Assembly: GCF_021347895.1 (NCBI RefSeq)
Contig: NC_067132.1
Span: forward strand, 27,931,757-27,995,756
DNA length: 64,000 nt
Direction of reading: 5' to 3'
From: Acanthochromis polyacanthus
Taxonomy: Eukaryota; Chordata; Actinopteri; Pomacentridae
Shown piece after piece: positions 33,462 through 44,960 of the stretch; position 1 is the stretch's first letter, and every line of letters starts with the position of its first letter. The notes under the pieces were generated by a model. It saw nothing but the letters and a program-made list of their open reading frames with translations, made no database searches and was not told the DNA's origin. Made by a program: the position numbers and the translations under genes.

Positions 33462-33980
33462 GGATCTAGAGGTGTGACAGTTTGGAAAAGTCCACCAACA
33501 GACCTCGTGTTGTTGACAGCTAAACTAAACCTCTATACTTTGTTAGGATGTTAGTTTTGGCTTTAAAACAACAGTTTATGAGTGTTCAGAAGCAAATGCT
33601 TTTGGAAGTCTAAACAACTAAACCAAGAGTTTTTTTTTTATGATTAAAATCAAAAGACCTTCCTTTTTGTATTGCCTCAGTAAGCTTGAGTCTACTCAGA
33701 CGGTTTCATACAGTCGACATCTGAGATAACTGATGAAATGTCTCGCAAACTGAGGTTTTCAACAAGAGAAAATGAAACGGGAAAAGGTCAAGGCATCACT
33801 AAAATATAACTACAGAAAAAAATACATCATATTTCATGGAAATTAAACTTATTTTTTTAATGTTTGCTCTCTTGGTAGCACGGTAGTTAAAGCTTGTCTT
33901 AGTGCTTTTTTTACAGCTTAAGAATCACTAAAGTCTGTACAACATGTGCTGATTTGACACCTTTGGCGTGTATTCATATA
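33462..33980. other. Non-coding spacer between two Tc1 fragments
   Basis: A T run lies at about 33,631-33,639. No other recognisable feature. Confidence 0.5.
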
Positions 33981-34935
33981 CACTCGCTGGCCACTTTATT
34001 AGGTACATCTTGCAAGTAAGAGGTTGGACACCAGTTGGTCTTAATTCTCTGTAGCATACTTTCAACAAGGTGTTAGAAACATTCCTCTGAGATTTTGGTC
34101 CATATTGACATGATAGCATCACACAGTTGATGCACATTTGTTGATGCAAGTCTCCTGTTCCTCCACATCCCAAAGGTTCTACTGGATTGAGATCTGGTGG
34201 CTGTGGAGGCTGTTGCAGTACAGTGAAGTCATTGTCATGTTCAAGAAACCAGTTTGAGATGATCTGAGCTTTGTGACGTGGTTCATTATCCAGCTGGAAG
34301 TAGCATCAGAAGATGGACATGGTTAGCAACAATACTCGGGAAGGCTGTGGAGTTTAAATGATGCTTAGTTGGTCCTAAAAGGCCCAAAGTGTGCCATTAC
34401 ACTACCACCAGCAGCCTGAACTGTTGATACAAGGCAGGATGGATCCGAGCCCGTGTAAATTGTAGCCTCAGTTTCCTGTTCGTAGCTGACAGGAGTGGCT
34501 CCCAGCGTGGTCTTCTGCTGTTGTAGTCCATCTTCTTCAAGGCTGTTGTGCATTCAGGGAAGGTATTGTTACTTCCTTGGTTGTAACCAGTGGTTATTTG
34601 ATTTCCTGTTGCCTTTCTATCATCTCCAACCAGTCTGCCCATTCTCCTCTGACCTCTCACAACAACAAGGCATTTCCGTCCATACAAATGCCGCTCACTG
34701 GATATTTCCTCTTTTTGGGACCATTCTCTGTAAACCCTAGAGTGTGTGAAAATCCCAGAAGATCAGCAGTTTCTGAAATACTCAGACCAACAACCACATT
34801 CAAAGCCAAAGTTTATATCCCCTTTCTTCCTCATTCTGATGCGCAGTTTGAACTTCAGCAAGTTGACCACGTCTACATGACTAAATGCACTGAGCTGTCA
34901 TGTGATTGGCTGATTAGCTATCTGTGCAGACATAT
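33981..34935 (-). mobile_element. Defective Tc1-like transposon with internal deletion
   Basis: The low-coordinate end has the terminal sequence CACTCGCTGGCCACTTTATT next to TA. Minus-strand translation gives, in order, GRKCLVVVRGQRRMGRLV, DDRKATGNQITTGYNQG, RRPRWEPLLSATNRKLRLQF and then, directly, HPALYQQF in one frame (34,687-34,397). These are the helix-turn-helix and inter-domain part of Tc1 transposases. Comparison with the family indicates roughly 35-40 codons missing at about 34,441-34,450, including the WSDES-type motif with the first catalytic aspartate. The DN..H motif and the LNPVE motif survive further along in other frames. The 5' terminal inverted repeat is not recognisable near 34,935. 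The element is dead. Confidence 0.9.
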
Positions 34936-37714
34936 CTGTGAGCATATGTAGCTTGTAGTTTTAAACTGGATTAATGCATACATATGGCTTCAGTGGGGTG
35001 TTTACTGCATGTTTTTATTCATGCAGGTGAAACCTATTCATTGCAGTTATTGGGTTTTCATGCAGTGCCAGACTTGGACAATTCTATTTAAGTCACCTGT
35101 ATGGGCACACACTTTAATATTTCAGGAGATATCAGTACCTTAGCACTTAAGCTTAAAGTATAATAAATAAAAGGAGATATCACTCCTTTAATTGAAATGA
35201 AAAGCAGACATTTCTCCACATAATGATTCTGCTGCTTCATTTTTGACACTATTCATGTTGGAAATTATGCTACCTATTATGCTGTTAAGCCAATAAGACG
35301 GCATACATTTGTGCCTTCGAGCTGTCTTTTGTAGTTTCTCTCCATTCTGTCTGGTTTTCTCAGTTTTAAGTCCCGCTGAAGTGAAAGTAGCATCGTGCAC
35401 CATGCTGCTACTAAACTTCTACCGGTTCTGTTTTCACTTTCCTTCATCTGAACAGAACAATGAGTCAGACAAAGCCAAACTCAAAACAAAAGCCCCCGAT
35501 GGCTCGGGGCTCTGTATTTGACAGCTGTGACCTAGCCTGCTGAGTTTTCCTGATGAGCACGGGTCTGTTGACTTCATTGTGTAGAAGATAAACAACAATG
35601 TGCTCAGTCACCCTTGCGCAAGCAAAAGCCCTCCACAAGTCCCATTTCTGATTGTCTACACAAACCACTAGACTGAAAGATCCATCATCTTTCTCATACA
35701 CAGCCATAAATCACTCTGTTTAGGTTCTTGGTAAACAACTTTACTTAAAATTGGACAAGTTTTTGATGCAATAAGCTGCAGATACAAAAGCTGTATGGTG
35801 TTATTAAGATTTAGAAAGGGGTCGTGGCTGCTTTTAAGAGCAGTGAGATCATTCTATTCTGCAATTTTCTCTTTATATTAACAAAACCAGATTGTTTTTA
35901 AATGGATTAAACCCTTTGTCAGAGGAACTCGGGCTATATGTGCAGGATCAACAAAATAAAAGCAATTATTTTATCCAATTAAGTCAATGTAATCTGCAGG
36001 AAATTCAGAAAGTAACATGGTTTACAGCCATGGAAGACATGAATTCACGACAAATGACAGGACTTAAAAGCGGGTTCGTCCTGCGCTTGACATTGAGCAT
36101 GTCGCTGAAGTTCGGTCTGTTATTGTCCTCATTAGCTGCTTCTGGTGCCATAATTCAAATGTGTTTTGACTGACACAGCTCACATATGTGGTTATCTCCA
36201 AGGAAAAGGCAACAGCTTACATTAGCACAATGACTCCAGAGGAGCCATTTATCACTGCTAGCGAGAAACTGTGCTTCAGAAATGTGGACATTTGCCTCCT
36301 AATTGGGAACAAGTTGGCAGTGGGCATAGGTTGGGTAATTTTAAGAAGTTAAAGTGAAGTTTTGTTGATCAAAAACTCGTTTCATATTTGGTGCTTTTCT
36401 TCCACACTATTGCATCTTTTGAACCTGAAAAACAGGTTAAAATGCTTCAAAACCATTTCCACATATTTGCATTGTCAACATCCGTGTTTAAATTCTAGTT
36501 CCTCTGTCTTCCCTGCTGCATTCCCACCACGTGTAGATCAGTGGAATTAATATTATTAAGCTCTCCAGGCTACTAATGCATTTTGCCATGTGGCATATTT
36601 ACTTTTAATCCTCAATGCATCACACACCCTAGACTATTCAGGGCTCTGTTGGTGCTCTCATGTTGTGAGATCAAGCACATAAGACAAGGTTTGTGATCTC
36701 TGCTTAGAAAACAAAATGTGCCGTAGCGTCGGATTTGCTAAAATAAAAAAGAAAAATGCCGCATTGTAGTGCAATTACAGCCGCTGTTTCAACAGGTTAG
36801 CTTCACTCGTGGCAAAAACCTCCAAGAAACAGGATTCAAGCATTCTGCAGATGATAATGAAGACGAAGAAAGATAAATAACCGGTACATGTGGCTCATTC
36901 AGGAAACACACGGATGATCGGTTATCTTATCACATGAGCACGAATGACATAATTAACAGTTACTCTGGGGAAATCAGGATTTGATGGTTGGAGCTGCTGG
37001 AGACAAAAAAAACTGAAAAAAGGGAGCAGCGTAGAGTTGTCACATGCCTCACAGTAGCTGCTCATCAACCCTTAATCAATTTTTCCCCTCATGTTAAAAA
37101 ATCCACATGAAGACTCTTTTTTTCCCCACTTAAACTGCAGACTATCAGTGAAATGGGATTGGGGCCGTTATTTTTCTCGCAGGATTTCAAGGATGCGAGC
37201 GCTATAGTCGTTAATAACACACCAAAATGTACGCTGTGCATGCCGGTGGGGGGGGGGGATTTTTATTATTCCAATGAAATCAGCTGAGTGGGATTAAAAT
37301 GATAGATTACGCACAGTTTAAACATTAAAACTGATCTATTAAATTATCATGCGGAGATTGAGGTCGAACATCGAAACAGAAAGCAGAAGTGATTTCCTTC
37401 CATTTCATCACAGCACAACTGTGCATTTTTTACAGCCTACAGGAAGACGGCGCATCAGATGGCTTTAAATTCAATTCAGCTCAGTTTGTATTTTTCCTGT
37501 AAGATTTCCCCCCCATTTTCACACATTAACCTGCTCCAGTTTAACGGGAACCGCAGCAGCTTTTCAAAGTTTACTACTAACTGGGGCTGAATAATGGAGG
37601 GGAGATGAAATGCAGCATGTGAAGTTATTCATAAGCCTTTTAGAGCCATTGTCAGCATTAGACTCCATCTATTCAATATTTCAATACAGCTTGCAAAGAA
37701 TCAAGTACAAATAG

Positions 37715-37736
37715 AAAAAAAAAAAAAAAAAAAAAA
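37715..37736 (+). repeat. A22 homopolymer
   Basis: A run of 22 A with no LINE or SINE body that I can recognise upstream. Confidence 0.95.
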
Positions 37737-38394
37737 GGAGAGCGAGCGAGAAAGTTCCCCCCTATGGGACTCTTAGGGCCAGCGCTGTTGCGGCACAGAC
37801 CAGAGATATTCCACTATCTGAAACGCTGCATAATCCTCTCTAAAACTCCGCTCTCCGAGAGGGTTCCATTTCTTAAAAGTTAATAAATGCATCTCGGCAA
37901 ATATCGTGCAGTCTTTTCTTATTTCTTTTTTGTGTATTCCGCGGTTAAATACGAGAGTTTCTGTCGGCAATTATTAACTTCTAAACTCGACAATGCCACT
38001 CTGAGGGATGACAAATACAGATTTTAAAACCGAGGAAACAAAGTGACACAGGCGGAAAAAACTGGCAAAACATCGACTCTTTTAATCTGGGACAAATGCG
38101 CTTCCATTCTCCTCCCCGATGCAGCATCCTGGAATCTTTTGTATGCCATACCATTATGCGCCATTGACCCAGTGAGACAGAGCCATTACAGAAAAGACTA
38201 ATTCTTAATCTAGGATATTGCTTTCTCATTATTCTCTTCTCCCCCTGGCCTCTTGCGTGATAACTGTTTGATTAAGGCAGTTATGTCACTTGAGAGCCTG
38301 AAAGAGCCCACCTTTTAATATTACCTGGCTGACTGATTATGCCTGCCACTGCTCGGGGCTAATAATGTCGAACTGTGATGCTTGATTACGAATG

Positions 38395-38560
38395 CTGATG
38401 GGCCTTCTGTGACGGCGACTAGCCTTCCGAATTCACAAATATTAATGAATAAACAATGCAAATTAATTTCCACAAACGCCACAAACCAGATCTCGGCGGC
38501 AATTAATTTTTAATGGCGTCCGCTCAGAGAGACTCTGCCATTTATATCACTGTTTATCTC
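38395..38560. promoter_or_regulatory. Candidate conserved enhancer-like segment
   Basis: Within about 165 bp there is an exact octamer ATGCAAAT (38,456-38,463) running into TAATT, a nearby ATATTAATGAATAAACAATG, and CAATTAATTTTTAATGG (about 38,500-38,516). These are sites for POU, homeodomain and forkhead-type factors. There are no simple repeats or transposon sequence. Motif density is seen; conservation and function are inferred. Confidence 0.3.
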
Positions 38561-39231
38561 CAATATGTAGGTGGAAGTTTCTACGTTTTTTTTTAGATAT
38601 AAAAAGACACATTACTGCTGTGCTTCATCCGTTTCCGCTGAAATGTGGAGTAGCACACTTCAGTGGAATAAAGGCTGTCATACCTTCAAGAATGCTTTGA
38701 TTAAACACTCTGGGAATAGTGCTCTTGTCACTTTAATTAAGTGCTGAAAAACACTGGGTGCTTAAGTAGCTTTGTGAATCCCTCCGAGGTCAGGCCGCTC
38801 TGCTTTAATAGTGAGGCTCTGCTGAGGGTCCATTAGATTATCTGTGATTTGAGACGAGGGGCTCTGACAGCCGGAGTCACACTTGTGGCGAGGAGCAGAT
38901 TACCAGACCAAAAATGTAGACGCTTGTTAGTTACTTATGAACTCCAGTTTCAGACAGGAGTCGGGATTTACGGGCTGTGCTGTTGTATAAAGTGCACGAA
39001 AGGCCTTTTTAATTGAAGCACATCACCCTGGTCTGTCCTAATGCTCCCTGTCAGCTTTGTGCCTCGTATTGTTTCCCCGTAATCGGCACCAGATGATGGC
39101 GGTTCGAAGGGAAATGGCAAATAAATGAGTTTCCAAAAAAGATAATCCACCTCAAAGTCACTGACTCTGAAAGCGGGTCTCCTCTCCTATTTGCACAAAA
39201 GGTATCACAGGTTAAAGTTTTTTTCTTTATT

Positions 39232-39254
39232 GGGGGGGGGGGGGGGGGGGGGGG
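39232..39254 (+). repeat. G23 homopolymer
   Basis: A run of 23 G, preceded by a T-rich stretch. It is capable of G-quadruplex formation and is a likely site of sequencing and assembly length error. Confidence 0.95.
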
Positions 39255-39264
39255 TTTGCTGGCA

Positions 39265-39720
39265 CTTATCTCAGAGTAATATCAGCCGGCAGTGCGCGGT
39301 GCAATGCTGCGAACATCAATAGCTCGCCCGGTGCAAATTGCTAAAGGGGAGGAAGATGAGATTCCACGAGGCGTATCGTTTATATCGCGTACGGCGGGTC
39401 ACTGAGGGCCGCCTCGGGCACGGAATTCCAAACACACTCTGTGCTCATTCAGCTCGCCTTTTTGATCCTCATTAATTAATTAGATAATTATCACACTAAA
39501 TTTCCAGCGTGTGCGACGAGCAGAACGGCCCATTCGTCTGAGATGATGCGATCCGACCGCTGGGTTTGGAAAAAGTCGGTGGAGGAGAAGTTGGAACCGA
39601 CAGGGATTCATTCCCAAACTCGCATCGACAGCAACGCGCATCCACACAATGGCGAGTGTGACCATTAGGCTGGCACGTAAACACACGGCAAACACAGACA
39701 TCCATTAGCATAACCAAAGC
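39265..39720. promoter_or_regulatory. Candidate conserved, CpG-containing regulatory segment
   Basis: The sequence is CpG-rich for this window (GGCGTATCGTTTATATCGCG, TACGGCGGGTCAC, GATGCGATCCGACCGC) and contains ATTAATTAATTAGATAATTA at about 39,471-39,490. It has no simple repeat and no recognisable coding frame. Possible uses are an enhancer or an alternative promoter; alignment to other fish would decide. Confidence 0.3.
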
Positions 39721-40639
39721 GATGATGATAACTATACATCAGTGAGCTCCGGCTCTAATGCTTTTCCAGTTTATCTTCGCCCCGATAATGAGACTCAGCT
39801 TAATGTGACTCCGTGTGTCTAATAACCCATAGCCCCGTGAAAAAATATTTGCTTTTGTCTCTCGCTCTGGTTTTATTTTGCAGCACAGTTGAGCGGAAAA
39901 TGCACAACAATGCGAGAGAGGTGGGGGGGACAGGAAGCCAAGGGTAAAGCTGGGGCGAGTTGTGGAGGAGTTGAGGTTGACTGGAGGCTGCTGGGATGGT
40001 AACCTGGCCGCCGGTGGATTCACTCCCACCTCCTCCTCAGACAGAGACAGGAGACCAGAGAGTTCAACTGCATCATTTTAGGTTCACTGACTTGGCAAAA
40101 CCTACCGTTTAATGAAATTAGGTCCAGAGTGCTTCGTCGGGAGGTTTCATTTCAAGGACATAACTCCAATAAAGGAGAAATCAGCCGGCCTGTATTACTG
40201 ATAGCGTATTCAGCTTCACGCTGCCATCTCCAGACTTTTTGCATTTATTTTTTCCCCTATTTAAAAAAAAAACAACATCCAGACGTAATGCAACACACAA
40301 CGCCAAATAGGATAATAAGTAGATAAATCAATGTAAATCTGAGTATCATTGCCAATAAGAGGGCTTTCAAAAGCGCATCCACGCCAAATATGATAACTCT
40401 GCTTTCATCAGTCTCAGAAGAGGAAGAGGCTCTTATTTAAATCAGTTAGTCTGTCTGAAATAATTCTGCAAAAGCAGGTCACTCAGCTGCAGCTTGTGAA
40501 TGTTACTTTAAGCAGCTACATTTCTTGCCACGCTTTGAGTCTTACATGTTTTCTACTCCAAGTGTGAAGCGCGAGTATGAGTCATGCAGTAGAAGTTGCC
40601 CAGTTGACCCAAACAAACTAAATATCAACACATTACATG

Positions 40640-41325
40640 TGTAGAATAGAGTGTTCCAGGACTGCACACAGGCAGACAGCCTTTATTAAAACAGGGCAGC
40701 TAGACAAGACAACAGAGGAAACTAGAAAAGCACTCAGAGAGCGCAGTACAAGTCTGTTCATACACCATATGGTATTGTCAGAAAGGCAGTATTTTTTTGT
40801 TTATATGCAGAATTGTTTATTAATTATCAATTATCAGAAATCACGGCAACATAGAATGTGCCCATTTAATATAGACAAACAAAATGACCTTGCACTGAGC
40901 ACAGGTGTGTGTACGGATACCGAATCACGTGATCTAAAAATGTAGTGGGTGGCAGGAAATGATGGGACTCAGAAACACCCCCACAATTTAATCAATTGTT
41001 CCTTGTATTATTTCTGATGGATAAGCCCCCATAAGTCCGCATTTTTGTAGTTGGATTGCAATCATGTGATCATCACCAGGCAGCTGATGTAGTGTTCACT
41101 TGTTGTCATGGTTACAGTGACACCGTGCCGCTGTCTCGCAACGATACAGAAATCTTTAACAAATCCGTGGATCCAGACTATATGCTGCATCACTGTCAAA
41201 ATCTGATCACTTGGTCCTTGTGTCATTTCTGATCTTTCCTGAAAATTTCATCTAAATCTGTTAATTTTTGAGTAACGTTGTACACAGACAAACAAACAAA
41301 CCAATGCTATGCTTAGGAGGGAAAG
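40640..41325 (-). repeat. Family A repeat, longest copy
   Basis: It runs from about ACAGCCTTTATTAAAACAGG through ACTAGAAAAGCACTCAGAGA, CATTTAATATAGACAAACAA, GAGCACAGGTGTGTGTA and GGTTACAGTGACACCGTGCC. It ends with AACAAATCCGTGGATCCAGA and GACAAACAAACAAACC near 41,308. It contains, in one piece, segments found separately at 186-455 and 1,005-1,402, so it is the best guide in the window to the family's full structure (at least 680 bp). No open frame or terminal repeat was identified. Confidence 0.85.
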
Positions 41326-42402
41326 TAGGACTGATTAGCAAGAACAAACAGTGAGCACTCTGAATCCCAAAACCTGCCAACAAGTTTGAAAAGTGTGTTC
41401 TCTTAAATCAGTTTTAAAAAAAACCCATAAATGGCCAAAATTACACCATTTATCAAAGTGTGAAGCTGCAAAAACAGAAACAATCATCGGATTTTTACAT
41501 TTTCTAGTTTCCTAACATGCCATTCTGTCAGAAAATTAATCAAATCTAAGCTTTGAAAAGATGACATTCCATTTAAATCATTTTATTCACATGTATAATG
41601 TAAAAAAAAATTCAAAAATATTTAATTTGCTCCAACTAGATTCTGTAAAAAAAAAAAAAAAATCTGCCTTCGTTTGCAGAACTAGGAAGGCATAAATCAG
41701 TGAAGTGGTCGCAACAGCAGCAGGACAAAAATTCAAAGAATATTCACCTAAACTGTACCTGTTGATTTCAGGTCTTTCTATTTTAGTAAGACACATAATT
41801 TAAGAACTACTGCTTCGTTTTCCTTTTTTTTTTGAACAATTTAAGTCAATACATCTTTGCCATATTGCATAGAAGGCATTTTCAGTTCTCTCTACTTCTA
41901 GCCATGACTGTTTTGTTTCCATAGAGGTGTGGGATGTTATTTTGCTGCTTGGAATTCAGATTAAAAAATACAACAAAGACAATAAACTGCACTACAGCCG
42001 ACACACAACAAACTCTGTACCTAGAGGGGAAACAACCATTCGTGGAGCCGATATGCGACAGAAATGTGATTCTCGCATGCAACAGGACTCACTATTACAC
42101 GGAGAAACTGTGCTTAAACAGATGAGCTGCCGTGCAAATACGCAATCTAACCCCAACAAGCGAATATAAACATGAGTACGCCTCAGCCTGCATGTACTGG
42201 CAAGAAAAACACAAGCATCTAGCAAACCAACTAATCAGGACCTATGTGATGTGATAAAGAAGCAGCAAACCGTGTTTTAAGATGAAGATGAAGTCAGCAG
42301 GGTTTGGGTGCTAACATTTAACTGTCCAATGCCTCATTCTAGTGCATCAGCTGGTGAAACACAGTCTAGTTGTTTAAGTGCACAACAACACTGCCTTTAG
42401 AT
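41326..42402. other. Non-coding, A/T runs only
   Basis: An A16 run lies at about 41,647-41,662 and a T run at about 41,824-41,833. No recognisable gene. The last 8 bases (42,395-42,402) are the left target-site duplication of the next element. Confidence 0.55.
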
Positions 42403-43563
42403 CAGGGGTGTCAAACAAGTGGCCTGAGTGAGCAAAACTGACCCACAACAGGGTCCAATCCGGCCCACGGGCCGACTTTGTAAAGTGTAAAAATTACAGA
42501 GAAGACATGGACTGCAAATTGTAAGTTTGCAAAACTGTAAATATAAAAAACATTTCTAGGTCTTGACAAGTTGTTTTGATCATAAAGTAAAATACTAGGT
42601 TGATCATTGTTCTTTTGTGCCTCATTTTTGTAATATTTTGTCTTGTTTTTTTTGTCTGACTTTTGTTTGTCGTTTTGTTTTTCCTTTTGTCTCACTTGGA
42701 TTTTTTGTCTCATTTTTGTCATTTTGTGTTTCACTTTTTGTCATTTTGTGTCTTTTTTGTCTCACTTCTGTCGCTTGTCCATTTTTGTCACTTTGTGTCG
42801 CGTTTTTATAATGTTTTCTCTTGCTTTTGTTTGTTTTTCGGAATTTTGCCTGACTTGTTCTCACATTTTTGTCGTTTTGCATTTCCTTTTTGTCTCACTT
42901 GTGTTTGTCTTATTTTTGCCATTTTGTGTTTCACTTTATGTATTGTTTTTTGTCGTGCCTTGTCTCGCTTCTGTCGCTTGTCCATTTTTTGTCACTTTGC
43001 ACTTCATTTTTGTAATACTTTGTCTTGTTTTTGTTGTTTATCTTATGTTTTTGTCGTTTCATTTCTTGCTTGTTTTGCGTTTCCTCTGTCTCGCTTGTGT
43101 TTTTTGTCTTATTTATGTCATTTGTGTTTCGATTTGTTTGTTTTGACTCGTTTCTGTTGTTTTGTCCTTTTGTCTTGCTTCTGTCATTTATCCATTTTTT
43201 TGTCACTTTGTCTCGTTTTTGTAATATTTTGTCTTGTTTTTGTTGTATTTTTTTCTTTTGTCCAAAATAAAAGTAAAATTCTACATCATTCAGTTCCAGA
43301 TACCCGTGATTAAACGCTTTGTCTCTTTGTAGACACTCTGATCTGGAAGTTATAATTTGGTAATGGTAAACTGAGGCATAATGTTTTAGAAACTGAACTT
43401 AAGAAATTTCAGTTTGTTCATGATGTTTTGGAAAAAAAATAACTACTTAAATGTGAATTTTTTTCGCATTAAAACTAAGGACGAACTTGGAGTTTGGGGT
43501 TTCTGATGCGTCCGAAATTGGGCTGAATGTGGCCCCTGAACTAAAATAAGTTTGACACTTCTG
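42403..43563. mobile_element. Non-autonomous hAT transposon, complete with 8-bp TSD
   Basis: The left end is CAGGGGTGTCAAAC. The right end in reverse complement is CAGAAGTGTCAAACTTATTT followed by TAGTTCAGGGGCCACATT. Both are flanked by the identical 8-bp CTTTAGAT (42,395-42,402 and 43,564-43,571), the hallmark of hAT insertion. The subterminal GGTCCAATCCGGCCCACGGG is typical of a common fish hAT MITE. Length is 1,161 bp. About 650 bp of the interior is a tandem minisatellite, whose 167- and 216-codon plus-strand frames are Phe/Leu/Cys-rich artefacts. There is no transposase, so movement would have depended on an enzyme supplied from elsewhere. Confidence 0.93.
42617..43262 (+). repeat. Minisatellite interior of the hAT element, ~205-bp higher-order period
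   Basis: The tract is made of short variants of TTTTGTC..., with a higher-order unit: CTCACTTCTGTCGCTTGTCC at 42,761, CTCGCTTCTGTCGCTTGTCC at 42,964 and CTTGCTTCTGTCATTTATCC at 43,174, i.e. spacings of 203 and 210 bp. The same kind of tract, reverse-complemented, is present in the related element at 56,313. Confidence 0.9.
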
Positions 43564-43571
43564 CTTTAGAT

Positions 43572-44960
43572 CTTTAAATTTCACTAACACGAGCATGTAA
43601 AACCTCATTAATCGGCCGCACAGTTTTTCTTTGTTGTTGCGATAATACTGCTTCCTGCACGGTTTTCCTTTGACTACAAATGTGAGCAAACAGTTTGAAA
43701 GTACTACAAAAAGACTTGTAGTCACTCAAACGGCAAAATGAGCTTTGTACACATGCTTTGAGATGATTTCATTTGATTTTCCTCTTTGTTGTGTTGGCAT
43801 TTTGGCACTTCAAACTGACGGGAATATCGATTTGCAGGTTTAAGTTTGTTTCACGAACAGTGCAATTTCCACATATAATTTCAGATCTATCAACAGAATA
43901 TATAAAGTGAGTCTATTTTTATCATTAAAGCAATAAAGCAGCATGTTTCTAGCTGACATCTATCATCAACGAGGTAGATTCTGTTGAGATTTTTGCCCCA
44001 GTTACTGCAGCTACAATAAAAACAGCCTGTATATTTTAAACATGCCCGTGATGATGATTTTTTTATTAACCGTCTTAAGATTATTCTTCTTCTTGTACTG
44101 GTGGATTCCATTCTTGGTTTCAGGCATTTCTTGTAGTAATTAGGGTCATGCGGATACAAATTGAAGAATGAATGTAGGCGGTTATCATGACAGGCCCCAG
44201 GCGACGACTCAAAAGGAAGTTGTGCGTGAATATTCGATCCACATTCATCTCAAATGACACAAATCCAGCTCAGCAAACTTTTGCGTGGGGTTACGAGGTC
44301 AGGATCGTTTCTCTTTTCCCCAAGCCGGAGCTTGCAGGCGGTCGTGACGGTCCCCAAAATAAAATGTCACATTTGTGATCCATGCAATCAATAGTCTAGT
44401 CCTCTGTCACGCAGGATAATTAAACCAAAAGTACACAGAGGCTCTGCATCATAAATCTAAATGTTAATGCGTCGCTCTGTGCCAGGATTAGAGTGGACTC
44501 CCTGCAGTTACTCTGCATCTTTGTCATTATTTGTTGCGGCAGATGTAGGCCAACAATACAAATACCTGTGGAGCCGACTGATCTGGAGTCTGTCGAAAAT
44601 ATGGGCCGACTCAGGAATAATGACAACATATCTATGCCGATTTCCCAAATGTACACAAGAGGCATGCTTTAGTGAACAGATTTAAGGGTAATTAAATCAT
44701 AGCAGAGTACAGTTTAGTCATTATACAATTAAATATGAAAATGTGCATCTTTCTCCACAGATGCCCCCCTGGGTAAAGTCCTCATGAGTCAATTCAACCT
44801 TGTTACTTATGCATAAGATTACCTTATTTCTCAGATTTTGAGATTTCTCTGACTTTAACTGCAACATGAATGTTCGAAAGCGTGAAAGAATTTTTCTCTT
44901 GAAACAGGTTCCTATTTGCCAATTTATTGGCAATTAAGGCGCCTGTAGGACAAAAGCTAT
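43572..44960. other. Non-coding, nothing recognised
   Basis: Open frames are below 95 codons and unrecognisable. I see no transposon ends. Confidence 0.5.

Larger units (their letters stand above)
34936..40639. other. Transposon-poor non-coding block with possible regulatory segments
   Basis: This is the longest part of the window in which I recognise no transposon or dispersed repeat. It holds simple tracts only (G11 at 37,248-37,258, A22 at 37,715-37,736, G23 at 39,232-39,254). From about 38,240 onward the sequence is mixed in composition with clustered TAAT motifs and some CpG-dense stretches. Open frames reach 124 codons (34,577-34,951, mostly transposon) and are otherwise unrecognisable. 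The pattern fits a regulatory domain of a developmental gene, but without alignment that is inference. Confidence 0.45.

Noticed and set aside
42643..43313. Overlapping 167- and 216-codon frames rich in Phe, Leu and Cys
   Set aside because: Both come from the TTTTGTC minisatellite inside the hAT element, in two frames at once, which shows they are composition artefacts.
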